NCBI RefSeq assembly: GCF_963678975.1
Contig: NC_089278.1
Coordinates: 13,931,959-13,995,958, forward strand
DNA from: Dysidea avara
Taxonomy: Eukaryota > Porifera > Demospongiae > Dictyoceratida > Dysideidae
Reading direction: 5' to 3'
DNA: 64,000 nt
Shown here piece by piece: positions 1 to 50,300 of the stretch (position 1 is the stretch's first letter; each line of letters begins with the position of its first letter). The notes under the pieces were generated by a model, which was given only the letters and a program-made list of their open reading frames with translations, had not been told where the DNA came from and ran no database searches. The translations under genes and the position numbers were made by a program.

Positions 1-282
1 AGTTTATCTGCACCTACAGCACAAGCGACACAATCCATTAATGCCTATACGAATCTGACAATTGTTACTTTAATAAAGGGATATTGAGTACACTTAGTTT
101 AGTGTACTAGTAGCCACCAGATACTGAAATCCCTAAAAATATGTCCACAATCCAGTAACAACCTATGATTTTTTGAAGTCAACAAAGCACTGTCGTGAAC
201 CCACAAAATAGTAACAAATTGCAGCACTCAATTTTATGGATACCCAGTCCATAATCACACAGCATGTTATCTGTTATTGTAG

Positions 283-13460
<13,178 letters not shown>

Positions 13461-14498
13461 GATTGTGTTTGCTTTCTTATTTATGTTGCACTAGAGAATT
13501 TTTTTTTAAATTTTAATTTATAATATTACTAGCACAACAAATTGCTATAGAGAACTAATTAGGTTGTGTATATTTTGTTTTATTTAATGAAATAAATTTT
13601 GTGTGGTAAATCCAACACTTGAATGTATGCTTAATGTTGCTTGTATAACATTCCTTGTCAGCTTACAAGTACATACAGTTACACATTGATGTTTTGTAAG
13701 CAGCACTGCATGAGCCACTGTACTAACCTCAACCACATGCATAATGGTGGGTAGTAAGGGTATTATAAATAAAGTTTGAATTATTCATCAAAAGGAAGAA
13801 AACTGAGTGTCATGAGTAGTTGAACCCTGTGAGTAGTCAAGGTAGTGTTCATTTAAGAATGCAATTAATGTTATATATAAAGATACTACAAAACTAATAT
13901 GAAAAAAGCTACATGTATACTTTTGTATGTGTGTGTGAGTCAGTGTGATACTAAAGCATGGATCAAGTATTTTTATTTCCTGGTTTTGTGAATCACATTG
14001 CTAACTTTGTTGAAAGGATTCTTGCAGTTATAGTTATCATGGCATTAGGTGTAACTACATGCGTGCCTTGATAACACCTTGCACACATGTGTCGCATGTA
14101 ATCCAACTGATACAAATTTACTAAACATTCCACACTATTAGGAGCAGTGTAGCTAGCTACATTTCATTCAAAGTGAACCCATCATCTCAGCGCATTGATA
14201 CATGCACATTATACATAGCTATAGTCTATACATTAACTGGTCTTTGATCGTTAAAAAAATTTTTTGTTAGTAAGTACTTGTATTGTTATATTGTGCTCTC
14301 AGGGCATAGCTAAACAGCTATTTTCCCTGATTAATAACAAAAAGTTACCGCAAGCTACAAGTGCAGCCGCCAGCTATAGTAGTACACGGCTTCTTACCAG
14401 TGAAGTTAGCTATATCAAATCAGTTTCCGCCTTTTCAGTTTCATTACCTAGTTATAATCGTTCGAGGATTGCCCGAGTCTAAATAATGTACATTTAAA
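13461..14498. other. Intergenic region between HERC1-like and Ig/FN3 genes
   Basis: Contains the HERC1 3' UTR with two AATAAA signals and, presumably, the promoter of the Ig/FN3 receptor gene. I see no coding exon; the open stretch at 14264-14482 lacks recognisable similarity and splice support. Confidence 0.6.
13591..13596 (+). other. Candidate polyadenylation signal of the HERC1-like gene
   Basis: AATAAA about 130 bp after the stop codon in AT-rich sequence. A second AATAAA lies at 13768-13773. Either could define the 3' end. Confidence 0.5.
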
Positions 14499-37911
<23,413 letters not shown>

Positions 37912-38154
37912 AATACTGTTTTTGCAGGACTACATTTAATGTGTGTGTATTATATATGCTACACTATTCCTCTATGATACTGTACATACAGCTAAATTAT
38001 CTGCATATTTGATACTTTGTATGAGGTGTCCTGATTTCTAGGAGTGTGCATGCACATAATACAAAGGAAGCCATGCATGTATTATTAAAAAGTGCCCAAA
38101 TTATCAAGGTGAACGTTTTTCAGGGTGTCTTTCTTTGAGTAGTTCCATATGTAC

Positions 38155-38735
38155 ATGTTGAGCTGGATCCTCAATAACTCATGGATGTAATTACAATTTT
38201 GAAATTTGGCTCATTTGTAGCACTACTTGACCTGCTAAAATATTTCGAAATCTTTTCATCCAAATGCCTGACACATATTAACTAAATTTTCACCATACAT
38301 TTCCTATGGGGAAGCAATAAAAGCACAGTGTCTATTACAGCTCTCTCCTGAACTTGTGATGGAGCCAAACCACACACTGTAAAAAATTAGTAGTGAATTG
38401 CTCTGCCACAATACTCACAACTTTTGAGTAGTGACGTTCACTACTTTTTGTAGTGAACGTCACTACATTTTGCAGTGAACGTCACTACTTGGTGGTCAAT
38501 GTAGTGACATTCACTACATATTTAGTAGTGAACGTCACTACACAAAAATAGTGAGTATTGTGGCAGACATTAGTAGTGACGTTCACTACATTTAGTAGTG
38601 ACCTTCACTAGTTTGTTTTTACTGTGCACGTGTCTAATGTCAACAAATTTACTGTCACCTTGGTTAGAATTCTCTTGAGAAAAAAAATTCACTTAGCTGT
38701 TTTTCAGGATCCAGCTCAACTTGTACATACTATAT
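38155..38735. repeat. Dispersed repeat, second copy, interrupted by a MITE
   Basis: Starts GAGCTGGATCCTCAATAACT and ends GGATCCAGCTCAACTTGTAC, matching 20325-20670. The two ends are inverted (GAGCTGGATCC and GGATCCAGCTC), so the family may itself be a MITE. A second element fills 38375-38626. Confidence 0.75.
38375..38626. mobile_element. MITE of the TAGTGAACGTCACTA family, second copy
   Basis: Ends CACTGTAAAAA and TTTTTACTGTG. Compared with the uninterrupted repeat copy at 20325-20670, which reads ACCACACGTG, the insertion adds a duplicated CA, indicating a 2-bp target duplication. Internally it has at least six GTAGTGAACGTCACTAC-type palindromes. Confidence 0.85.
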
Positions 38736-38917
38736 TTGAAAACTGACAATGACGCTGACTTGTTGAAGGTTTGCATGGTGCAGGCTGTGGGCATTTCATT
38801 GCTGAAAATAAATACTGCACAATGTACAATAATAATTAAAGTGCCTTACAAAAGGTAGACACTGTTAGATTAGGGCATTACACAACAAATAATAACAAAA
38901 ATTGTTCATTGTTCAGT

Positions 38918-41900
38918 TCATTTATCAAACAGAGCCTTCATCTCCTTCAAGCTATTGGCAATCTGGTTTGCAAATCTGATGGAATCCTGCAAAGACAAAA
39001 TCCATATAAGCTGTAAAGTGGAGTTTGTACATGTATGTGTGTGTGCTCAATTAGTCAATAGTCAAAGTACAATACTTTACTCCAAGGTGACACATATTGG
39101 TGAAGCATGGTGTCTACTGACTGAAGTTAACAGAAAAATCAAATAAATGACATAATTATATTCCTTCTACATGTAACTACAAATATATCAAGAATTCAGA
39201 CTTACAGTCTTAGGTGAACTCTTGTAGCTTGATACATGGAAATAAAACTTATAATCTCCAGAGACAATGTATGATACTCCATAGCCATCTTCAGCAACCT
39301 AAACAGGACACATACTCATACAGTACACAACACAACACACTTGATATGGCCACCACACTACAGCTGTACCAAATCTGAGCTAAATCAGTCCGGCCATCTT
39401 TGAGATACACGGTTTCATAGTTTGTCTTATTTTCTTCATCTGTTAATTTTTCTTTTCACACCATGTACAAAAATTTCCATAACCTGTGCAAGCCTCATTG
39501 TATTCTTTTCAAATATACATGTAAAGAGCATATTTATCTTCCAACTTATGTACAATAGTGCAATTTTTTGTCACACCTGCAGGGTAAACCACTGGTTTAA
39601 AATTGCTATGCTAACCATTGTAGCATGTAGATGTGACAACAAATCACAGCAAAGCTGACTGCTCTATTAGAGTATCTTGATCACGTGAGCCTTGGTATTT
39701 TTTTAAATATCACAAAAGGTCTACCACCTAAACCACTAATTCAAATTAGTTAAATTTCCTGCATGTGTCAGGTAACTATCATGGTACAAACTATCAGTAA
39801 TGTATATAGTGGAAATCTGTTTACATATCAATGAGTTATAACGTGAAAACCAACCATACATGTATATAATTTTAGTTGCAGAACAATTCTGAGCAGCTAT
39901 CACAGCTTTGGGCAGTATTTGCAGATTAAATTGCTCATGTATTAAAGCAGTTATGTCATATAACTGATAGATATACGACTCTTAATAGGGATTGGAAAGG
40001 GCATCACACGCCCAGTATACTACTACCTGTACATTTGACGCCACTGGTTAGATATGAGGTACGTTTCGCTTGCTACTGCTTTGAAGAGCATAAGAAGGCT
40101 AAAATTTCTTCTTACTGTAGACTGTTACTGTAGGTTTTGTATAATATGGTGGCACACTTCGCTAACAGGTTCTAATCCCTCTCGCAAAACCTGTAAAACT
40201 CCATCAATGGCCAATAAATCTAGTATGCGGTGCAAATTACGACCCTATGCAAAACACAGGTTTTTTTTTTTTGCACGTGACACCATTTCCAATTCCTATT
40301 AAGAGTCGTAATATCTATGATACAAATAAGGCACCTTCAATCAATATTGTTATATTACAAGAGAAATAACATACACTAGTCAACTTACTGGTCCAAATCC
40401 TCCTCCTGAAGTTGCCCTCTTGGGATTACTGTTGTAGTCAATCTTTCCAAGTTGTTGTGTGGGTGTCTGACTGGTTGACAATCTCCATGGCTCACTCAAC
40501 ACCTGCACACATGAATTACCCAACATAATATAAACCAACACATTAAAAATCACAAAGGTGAGGCAATTATAAACAGCTACCTTATTAAGAAATGGAGACT
40601 CAATCTCACAGTACCTTGACATTACATAGAGGCAGAAAAGATGACGATCGATTCCTACAAGAGTGTCATAGTGTAGTGTTAACAAGTGCACACACACACA
40701 CACACACACACACAAATTTGAATAAATACCCTGCAGGTCACATCCCTACTATATATTAGTGTTCCACCAATACAGAAAAATACCTACCAATTTGATACCA
40801 ATATAATACCTAGCAGTAAATTACACAGATACAGATACTGATAATTTCCACACAATTTCCACACCTCTCAAGTTAGCTATGTGTGACTGCTCTATTAGGA
40901 TATTTTATTGTGTGGTGACTTCCATTAGAGTATTTTAATCTTTTTCATGCAAACATAGTACAGTGGTACCTCGATTATCCGGCCATTGATTATCTGAATT
41001 TTCAATTATCCAAACTATAGAGGTGACTGTTCTATTAGAGTATTTTGTATAAAGTGTGTGTTCTATTAGAGTATTTGTACAGGGCTCTGTATACAGTGTA
41101 CAAATGAATGAGATTCTATTATCCAAACTTTTCGATCATCTGAACACCCTCAGGGCCCAATGAGTTCAGATAATAGAGGGAGCACTGTAAGTATAATCTA
41201 TTTCCAGCCTGTTATACCTCAGGTTTTAGTAGCATATCATGATAGTTATGATGATGACGATTGGCACTAGTGGCAATTAGTAAGTTTCTTACCATTTTAA
41301 TGACTTACACAAGTCAGTAAAGACATCATTGTATTTTTGTAACGAGAAGTACAGTAGATTAGACCTCATTTTATTGCAAATACACATAATAATAATAATG
41401 ATAAATGTTTATGAATTCTATAAAAGAAGGTTTACCCAAAAGCACAGGACAACTTAAGGTAATTATCCACATGCACACGCAACACCACAATGCATTAGTA
41501 CCTTCTCCAATCATAGCCATCCTGTACAAGTTTTGATGTTTAGTTGTGGCTGTGTGTAGCAATTCCTTCTTCTTCTCATTCTGAATAACAGGAGCAAGTA
41601 TAACAGTGAGTGATAGAAACTGTATCATGTAACACAATGTTGATGGCTCTCATACAGCCACTAGAGTTGCAACGATACAGTGTGTAGACGTATCGATATA
41701 TTGTCTCTGGTGTATCACGATACAGCAATATATTGCATGATACAAAGTGGAGTCTAAACAATGGTTTATGTCATTTTTAAGGGAAATAAGTGAGCTATTT
41801 TTTCATTGAGAAGTATTACATACTATTCAGTTTAACCACGATGTACAATAATTCGATTGTCAGCCTTGTCAACAAGCCACGACATGTCGATATATCACAA

Positions 41901-44146
41901 TACACGATATATTGATACAGTTTGACTTTGTATCGATACAGCGATATTGTCTTAAAACAATACAATATGCGATATATTTCGATATATTGTTGCATCTCTA
42001 ACAGCCACCATACAAGAAATTTCTTTAAATGTCTAACTTGAAATACCTTCATAAAGATTATGCAAGAGTTAAAAATCATTGCAAATGTATTTAACATGCT
42101 ACACCAGATCAGTTTAAAAATAGTCATAACTTACTGGGCAGTCTTTATCACACATTGCCCTCACAAATTTTGCAGACTCTACAGTGGCAGAACGTACAGT
42201 CTCTGTCCGTCCATCCCTAAACAGTCTTGTCATAGATGCTTCATATGTCAAACACTGTTTAATCATCCCAGAGTCCTACAGCAACAAAAGGATTGACATA
42301 AATTATAAGGTCAAACTCTACTAAAAATAAAACTGTACAATACTTGGAGGATGAGACTTCACATTTCACACGCACACACAAAAAGTAAAACAAATCCTTC
42401 ATCTACCATGCTAGCATGGTAGTGCCCACCCAGTGAACCAGCACTGGGACCACTGTGTACTAATGACCTAGCTGGTTGTTTTACCACTATTTGGGTACCA
42501 CACACGCACACATGAACACACAACTAAAGGGTACACACCTTATAGTAAGCCAACTGAAGTGCCATCTGTAAGAATGCATCTGGGCTGAAATAGTATGATA
42601 AATATCATCAAGGTTGAGTAATAAACAAATAACAGCTATACCTTATCTTACACTTCTTGATGACTCCTTTACCATAGTCTTCATATTCCATCATGTAAAG
42701 GTCAACATCATTGATCTTCTCCTGAGCAAACTTCACTGCTTCATTGATAACTTGTACACACTACATAAAAGGCATCAAATAATAATAACCCATTTGTGTC
42801 AGCCCCCCCATTTTTTTTTTTTTCATACCGTAAACTCTGGTTATTAGATGTACACGGTTAAGCGTGCTTTGCTTGTTAAGCGCATATGGAATACTTGTGC
42901 TAAACACTTCCTGTTAGCGCATACAGTTGAAATTGCTCCTGCAAGCTAGTACTATGTAGAATGGTAGTAAAATACCAAGCCAGAAGTGTCACAGTACACT
43001 TAATACTTTGCCAGGCACGTGTTTAGCAGATACCACCGCCTGTATTAACGATGACTGCACCTAATTTTTCAGAACTGTTGTTTCCTCGACTGAAATGAGC
43101 TATTTGACTGAACACTGGTAACTAAATCGCTAGAAAAACGTAGTGGGCACGAGTAATACTCTCCTAGCAGAAACCCGTCACAATCACTTACTGCACTAAG
43201 CACATGTGCTTAACAAGTGTAGTGTATTTCTCAAATAATTCCTCCAAAAATTATAAGCACATGTGCTTAATAACTGGAGTCTACGGTAATTAATTTTTAT
43301 TATACAATCAGACACATACCTTTTCGTTGAGCTCCCAAGAGAGACATTTTGGACTGGGCAAATCAGCATTGGTGGCCCCAAAGCAGTGGCCATCCTCATC
43401 AAATCCAATTGCAAACTCCTTTACAGAACAGTACTCCAGTAAGTAACCAATGATCGGAGCATCAGCCCTGTAGCAGAAAAGTTTTTTTTGAAGGAAACTG
43501 TATTTGTACAGTGCAATAAACATAAAATCTGGTGAGAGACCAAAAGATAACAATAATACCACAGCACCACTGAGCACACCTTGCAATTACTGGGTCATTG
43601 CTTTAACCACTTGGCCAAGCTGCCAAATACACACATGCATGCAAGCAAGCAAGCAAGCAAGCAAAGCCTATGGCAGAGCCATGCAAAACACAGCTATTGC
43701 TGCTCAGTGAACCAGCACTGGGATGCCTGTGCACCACTCAGGCACTTGAGCCTTCAAATCCAGGACTAGTAATTCGCAGGAGGACCGTCCAGGTCTCACA
43801 GAGAGAGGTCGCAGAACCCAAAGTTCCACAATGACTCCAACACCGCTAAGCGAAACAAGGACAGGTAGGCATTTGCTTCCCCAGTAAACACCAAGTACCC
43901 ATTGATGTTACAGCTGGGTGAGCTGCTTCCCTAGTAAACACCAAGTACCCATTGATGTTACAGCTGGGTGAGCTGCTTCCCCAGATGACACCAGGCCACC
44001 AGGTCCCCATTTAAACAGCTGGTGCAATGTGAGTAAAATTTCTTGTTCAAGGAAACAACAACACCAAATTGGTATAGCCGAGCATTGAACCTGGAACCTT
44101 TTGATTCCTAGGCTGATGCTCCAGCCACTTGACTTTGTTACACACA

Positions 44147-44182
<36 letters not shown>

Positions 44183-44281
44183 CCCACCCACCCACACACA
44201 CACACACACCACACACACACACACACACCACACACACACACACACACACCACACCACACACACACACACCACACACACACA

Positions 44282-44312
<31 letters not shown>

Positions 44313-47300
44313 CACTACACTACGCACACAGGTGTAAACTGCAAACACAGAGAAAGACTTCTAATATTTCTAGACGACATACCATGAGTGTTCAGCATTT
44401 ATGCCAATGTGGGAATTAGAGTAGCATATCAGGGAAAATGATTTGTCAAAATATCGGGTCCAGCCTCGGCCGCACAAGAGGTCCTTACAATAGGATGACA
44501 TTTTATCATTATCCACCCCATCAGGAATCTCTTCTTCATGGTCCTCAAAAACAATCATGAACGCTGCAGTCTCAATTGCTGACAGGCTAGCCTTGTTCTT
44601 GCCAGCACTGAAGAAGTTTTCTCGGTGTTCAGCCCATTCATCCCTACAAGTGTAAATATACAGTATTTAGTGCATGTACTAATTGTAAGTTCTACTGTTT
44701 TATGATATTGTACCTTTTCAGTGAGGTCAGTGCCATGATGTGTTCTTCACCAGGTAAGACTTCACGATCGTCATCCAAAATGTACTGGAATTGTCTACAG
44801 TGGGTACACACATAGGTCACTATCAAGGATCATGGTTCATACCTAGTCTATTCAGTTATAAATTTATTCTTATCTAAGATGTTGGGGATGTTGGCTCAGA
44901 CAAGTTCATGCACAAGATTATCATTTAAGAGTAGTGAGCTTTGACTTAAACCACATCACAAAATGTGACGGCTTTTTTTATTGATTGTCTAAAGCACAAC
45001 TGTCCAACTGTATGGGAGTAGTTTTTGCAATATAGAATTTTCTTATGTCACAGTCATGGCAAAATGTATTCGTGATATGAATACATGAATTAAACAATAT
45101 ACCATATGTTGACTCAGGTGAGACACGAGTGCAGCATGAGTCCTGGCAAAACTGGAAATGCCATCTTACAAGCTCATGCTGTACTGAGCAGATCATGTGT
45201 TCTATTGCAATATAATTTCTAGCTATTGTATTGCAACATAAAAAGTAATGACATGTCGTATGTATAATGGCTATATCGCCGAGCAGTAACAAATGGATCA
45301 TGTCACTTATTAAGGACATATTGGTAGAAGGGAAGAAAGATGCTGGTGGCAAGGAGGACATCGTGGTGCATGCAGTCCTCAGGTGAACATAAAAAGATAT
45401 ACAATATAATGCTTACTGTTCTAATTCCCTTAGTGAGAGCAGCTTGTTGTGGTACATGACAGAAACAGTGTACCAGCGTCCTTTACAGTAGACCGCAACA
45501 TGATTAGTGTCACTCAACTGCAGCTTGTCTAGAGTGATACAGTGATGATAGTAAATCAGTGTGGAGCTACCAAATATACTCAGAGCTATATACAGCCACA
45601 ATGCTCAATACACATAAACTAGACCTACTGTAACAAGTAACAACCATTACAAAGGGTTTGTCCAGATTTGAACCCCATTCAATATAACAGTGTTTGGTAT
45701 TGGAATTTGGATAATCAAGTACTGTACCAAATGTGATCACTATTTTGGTGTACATTGTACATGTACGTCAGCTAGGCATGGGGTAGTAATCTATTGTAAG
45801 GTCTCAGGTTGACCATCTACTTGTGTGTATTGGTGTTTGGTTGTGTTGTTTCGTCGGTCCATTCTTCGTAATGGGTGGTGCTAGCATTGTGATTAATGAC
45901 AGCTCCCCTATCCGTGACCATATGGTGGAGACCAGGTCAAGGCAAGGGTCTCCTCAGGTGGGAATTGCAATCCCACCTGAGTATTCCTTGCACAAAAAGG
46001 CACATAGAAGTGCAAAATTACGCAGGAATACCTGTGAGACACTATCTTCATCACTGCTGGCATACCTTGTTTGTGGTAGGTCCAGTTCTTTAGACACAGG
46101 ACACTGCTATTGTCAGTTGACAGGCCAATAAGGTAATATGTGTGTGTGCGTCATGCGTGCATGCATGCATGTGTGTGGAAAAAGGTTGTACTGTATAACT
46201 GAAGCTTCTCTACTGGCCAGTCCAATCAAGGGAAACATAAACGGATCAAATAAATTAATTCAGAATTCTGTTTAATTAGAGGGTACACTTACAGGTACTC
46301 TAACAGAACACACACATCTTCAACTGACGTTTCAGTTAACCAACACTCAAATGATCAACATTCCACCAGTTATGGCAATCACTTCATATCACTTACCCAT
46401 TTTCTTGCCAGGTATTCTGGTGGTACCAAACAAATCCTTGTACTGGGTAGAGCAGAGTGGTACAAGTCCTTGTCCCATTAGTGGCTTCAGTGACCCGGTC
46501 TTGATCTGGTACTTCAACTTAAAGCCATTACTGGTCAGCATAGCAATCCTGGCAGCTGGCAGGTTGGTGAGCAAGGCACGACAATCCTGTGTAGGACAGT
46601 GGGTATATGTAACTCTCCACACAATTATAGTGTGTGTGCATGCAACTTTCAAGGATACAGTGTAACCAACTGTTCATACAGTAATATTATGATGGATGAA
46701 ATGCTGATGGGACCAGATCTCTTCTGACTGTTAAAGTGATATTAGTGGGGTGACCTGATTTCAGAGGTCAGTAGCAAATGTATGCATTGATCATGTCCTG
46801 ATTATAGATGCCAGGATTAAAGTAACTAAAAATAATATTTCAAGTACTTAATCACAAGATGGCACAGCAAACACCCATACAGGAACTAAACAAGATCACC
46901 AAACACTATAGGATGGGTTGAACCGTGAAAAGAATTCCAAAAGTCTTTGAGCTTTCCGGGGATCAAATCACTACCTGGTCTGGGATAGTTTTCCGAGTTT
47001 CAATGAAGATTCTTACTCCCAGACAAGGATAGTAACTAATGACTGACAAAATGTGACCTTGTAAAGTGAGGCCTGCAATAATCTCACTGTACGGCCACTC
47101 CAAATATGATAATAATGACATTCAGTATAGGTACACAGATGTGATGCAGGCGGAGGATGGAAACTACATCTTCATTTGAAGTGGCCTGTACTGAAATGTG
47201 TCAACTACTGGACAACCTGACGATCTAAAAATGTGTCAGCTACTGTACATACAAACTAATGCAGTTGACTGGGTTTTGACCTACATGTGATCCAATTCTT

Positions 47301-50300
47301 GTCCATTAGTACTGAGATTTCAAGGGAATACCTACTATATGCTGACTGTTCTACTAGAATAAACCCATTAATCATGGTGGAGGTTCTTTCAGAGAAAAGG
47401 TGAACGTTTTGGGCTACAAATTTGTGGCACTTCAGCACTCTTTTGATTGTTTAGTGTAACAGACTATTATATTTGAATATGTGACAGCTCTATTAGAGTA
47501 TCTTGATGATTCTATTGAGTGCAGTGAATTGGACATTCTGTAAGCAGTGGTTTGTCCAAATCTTTTTCTAGATACATACAGTCAGGAGCTTATAAGCGCC
47601 ACTTGCAATGCTTATGAGCTAGAACTGACATCTTGGAACCTCAACAGTTGGGACACTTGTCCATGGTCCCACTGTAATAGTGTACACCAATAAGGGCTCT
47701 GCAGCATTGCTAAAAACTTTTGTTCGGTATATATTAAAATCATACCTCGGTATTACTAAATATAGGTATTGCCCTTGAATGGATACTATATAATAATTTA
47801 TGTTCAATAGGAATGGTATTTAGTAAATGGCAAAGCAAAAAACATTTGCACTCAGCTACTCATTCTGTAAACACAGTATATTTTGATGTTGCAACATCTA
47901 ATTCGCTGCAACATCTAATTCAACTATTTAGTAGCATTTACCACTATGATATATTCGGTATTTTCAATATTTCAGTATCACGGTTTGGTACGGGCCTTGT
48001 TATATAGTATTGTGGCTTTGTTAACACCTTGGTATAACTAAATATAAGTATATTTCAGAGCCCTAAGATGCATTTAAACCCCTGAAATAATAACACAAAA
48101 TGTAACATCACTTCAGGGTGTCACAAAAAGAAGGGTCCTATCGTGCATATATAGCTAACAATACAACTCACCGTAGCATAATAGTTACTGTTAATCATGA
48201 TGGAGGACCTTCCTGCCAGGTAGACATACTGTGTCCACCAGTCTGTGACATAATTTGTAGCCCACCAAGACTTAAGCCACAAGTAGCACTGCAGCTTCTT
48301 CCCACAAGTGTTCTAAAAACATAAAATAATCTGTTATGACATAACTGACTGTAGTACCATACACCAAAAGGATATGTGACCAAATTTTGGAAAAGCACCC
48401 TTATGGTCGTGCCTGAAACAATTAGAATTTTTGAAACTATCATGGTGCTGTTATAATAGCAGAAAACAATTTTCAAATATTTCTAAAATTTTTCTTGTAA
48501 TTCAAGGTATCTGGTTATTCTACCCTTAAATAGGAACTTGATTTATAATGCTGTGTTTCAGAACTAAACATTTAATGTGTTGAACGTACCCATAAGGTGA
48601 TTTTTCAAAATTCGGTCACATATGATGTGCCCAAATTATACACACAATGTTAGGCCCACCTGAAACTCTTCAACAAGGTTCTCCATTTCCTTGTATTCCT
48701 CATCACTTAGCAATGCTTTAACTGATGACAAGTACTACACAAACAGAGAACGAGCACACATGACAGGTTGATGAATAATGTGGTTGTAGCAAGACACCAC
48801 CAGCTAAAGAAAACTGTGACATTCTTACAAAACAATATTTTAGAGGATTCAGTACAGCCCTGACCAGACTTTGAGGTTCAACTGGTTAAGGAGCTCATAT
48901 GAACATGTTTATATCACCATAAGAAAACTAGTGAACACACTAGGATTTCAGACAAAGCTTTCTGAGGTTCTAATTTTAATACGGTATGTTATAATCCATG
49001 CAGTAAAGTACTCACCCTTCTGCATGTGTCCTTCAATGCTGGTACAGGCAGATGAGGCAGTGATCGCTGGTAGCTATACAACTTTGGCTTGCCAACTGTT
49101 TGACTGGATACCACTCTGACCATGATCTACAAGTGAATACATCAAATCATTTTAACAGCCTGCTTGTAAAACTACAGTATCAGGTCTTCATTGAAGCAAA
49201 ATTTGGTATGATAATCACATGACAAACTCACCTGCCATATCACAGTCAACATTGAAGTACGCCTAAACAAAACAAAAAACACAAACCAGATTAACACACA
49301 GCTACAAGCACCAGCCGTTGGTCATTTCCAACTCTTCCAGTAAATTTACCACAATTTGGTTCGGTAAAATTTAAGTTATTTAGTCAATTTAGAACAGACA
49401 TTATAAGTAACAGACAACAACTAATTTCTCTTGGGCACAAAAACACACACACCCGCGTGCACGCACGTAATAGAGATGACACTTACCCATGCTGTTCAAA
49501 CATATACCCATGATACATCAGCAGTAACTTGAGAAACTGCTGCAGACAATAAGCTAACAGCACCCACAATGCAAACGATATGAAACAGAGCAAACATATC
49601 CATCTCAATGTTGAACCAAAAATGTCCGTCCTATAGTAACAATACAAAGTCAGGTACACAACTAAACATACTGTAAAGTAGCTAGCATTCCCACTTTTTT
49701 TTTAATGAAACACACACAAAACTTGGGAATTTTCTGTGTGGAACTTTTAGTATAGGCACTTCTGCATTGCACAGAAACTACAAACATGTACAACTCTTTG
49801 CATTCAGCTTTGAGCTAGGATAAAAGCACTTAAAGGTATCACAATTTCATTTCTGAATGTGTTGATAATAATGTTGATAAAAACAGGTCCATCAACACAA
49901 AATGTGTTGACTATTATATCATACACTTTTTGACTTAGCTGTACACAATATTAAAATGAGTCAACTTCTCACAATATTACATGGTGTAACATGCTTTAAA
50001 CACTGCAATACCACATGCTACACACTAACACACACACACACACACATCTCACCAAGGAATCAAGGAAAGATAGTAATCACAAAACCCCACCACATCAAAT
50101 CTGCCAGAGTATCCAGCAGCCACGAGTAGGGACGCTATCATAAGCAGGGACACTGGGGATGCTGGGAACACACCTTTCAGCAGTGCATTACGAAACTGGA
50201 TGTAACGCTGGCGGGCTGACAACCACACAGATTGAAGCAACGATTTAACCCCATCCAAGTTATAGTTAAACTTCAACTGTCCTTCTTCCGTCACAGAGAA

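Larger units (their letters stand above)
37912..38917. other. Intergenic region between convergent receptor and CPT1 genes
   Basis: Both genes end here tail to tail. It holds the two 3' UTRs and a dispersed repeat interrupted by a MITE. No further coding sequence is seen. Confidence 0.7.

Noticed and set aside
14264-14482. 72-residue ORF before the receptor start
   Set aside because: Low-complexity Ser-rich, no similarity; likely leader or intergenic.
44047-44419. Overlapping Thr/His and Cys/Val frames
   Set aside because: Same artefact over the ACGC/CA microsatellite, with part of a SINE.
45823-46131. 102-residue plus-strand ORF
   Set aside because: No similarity, overlaps a hairpin and repeat-like sequence, antisense within a CPT1 intron.
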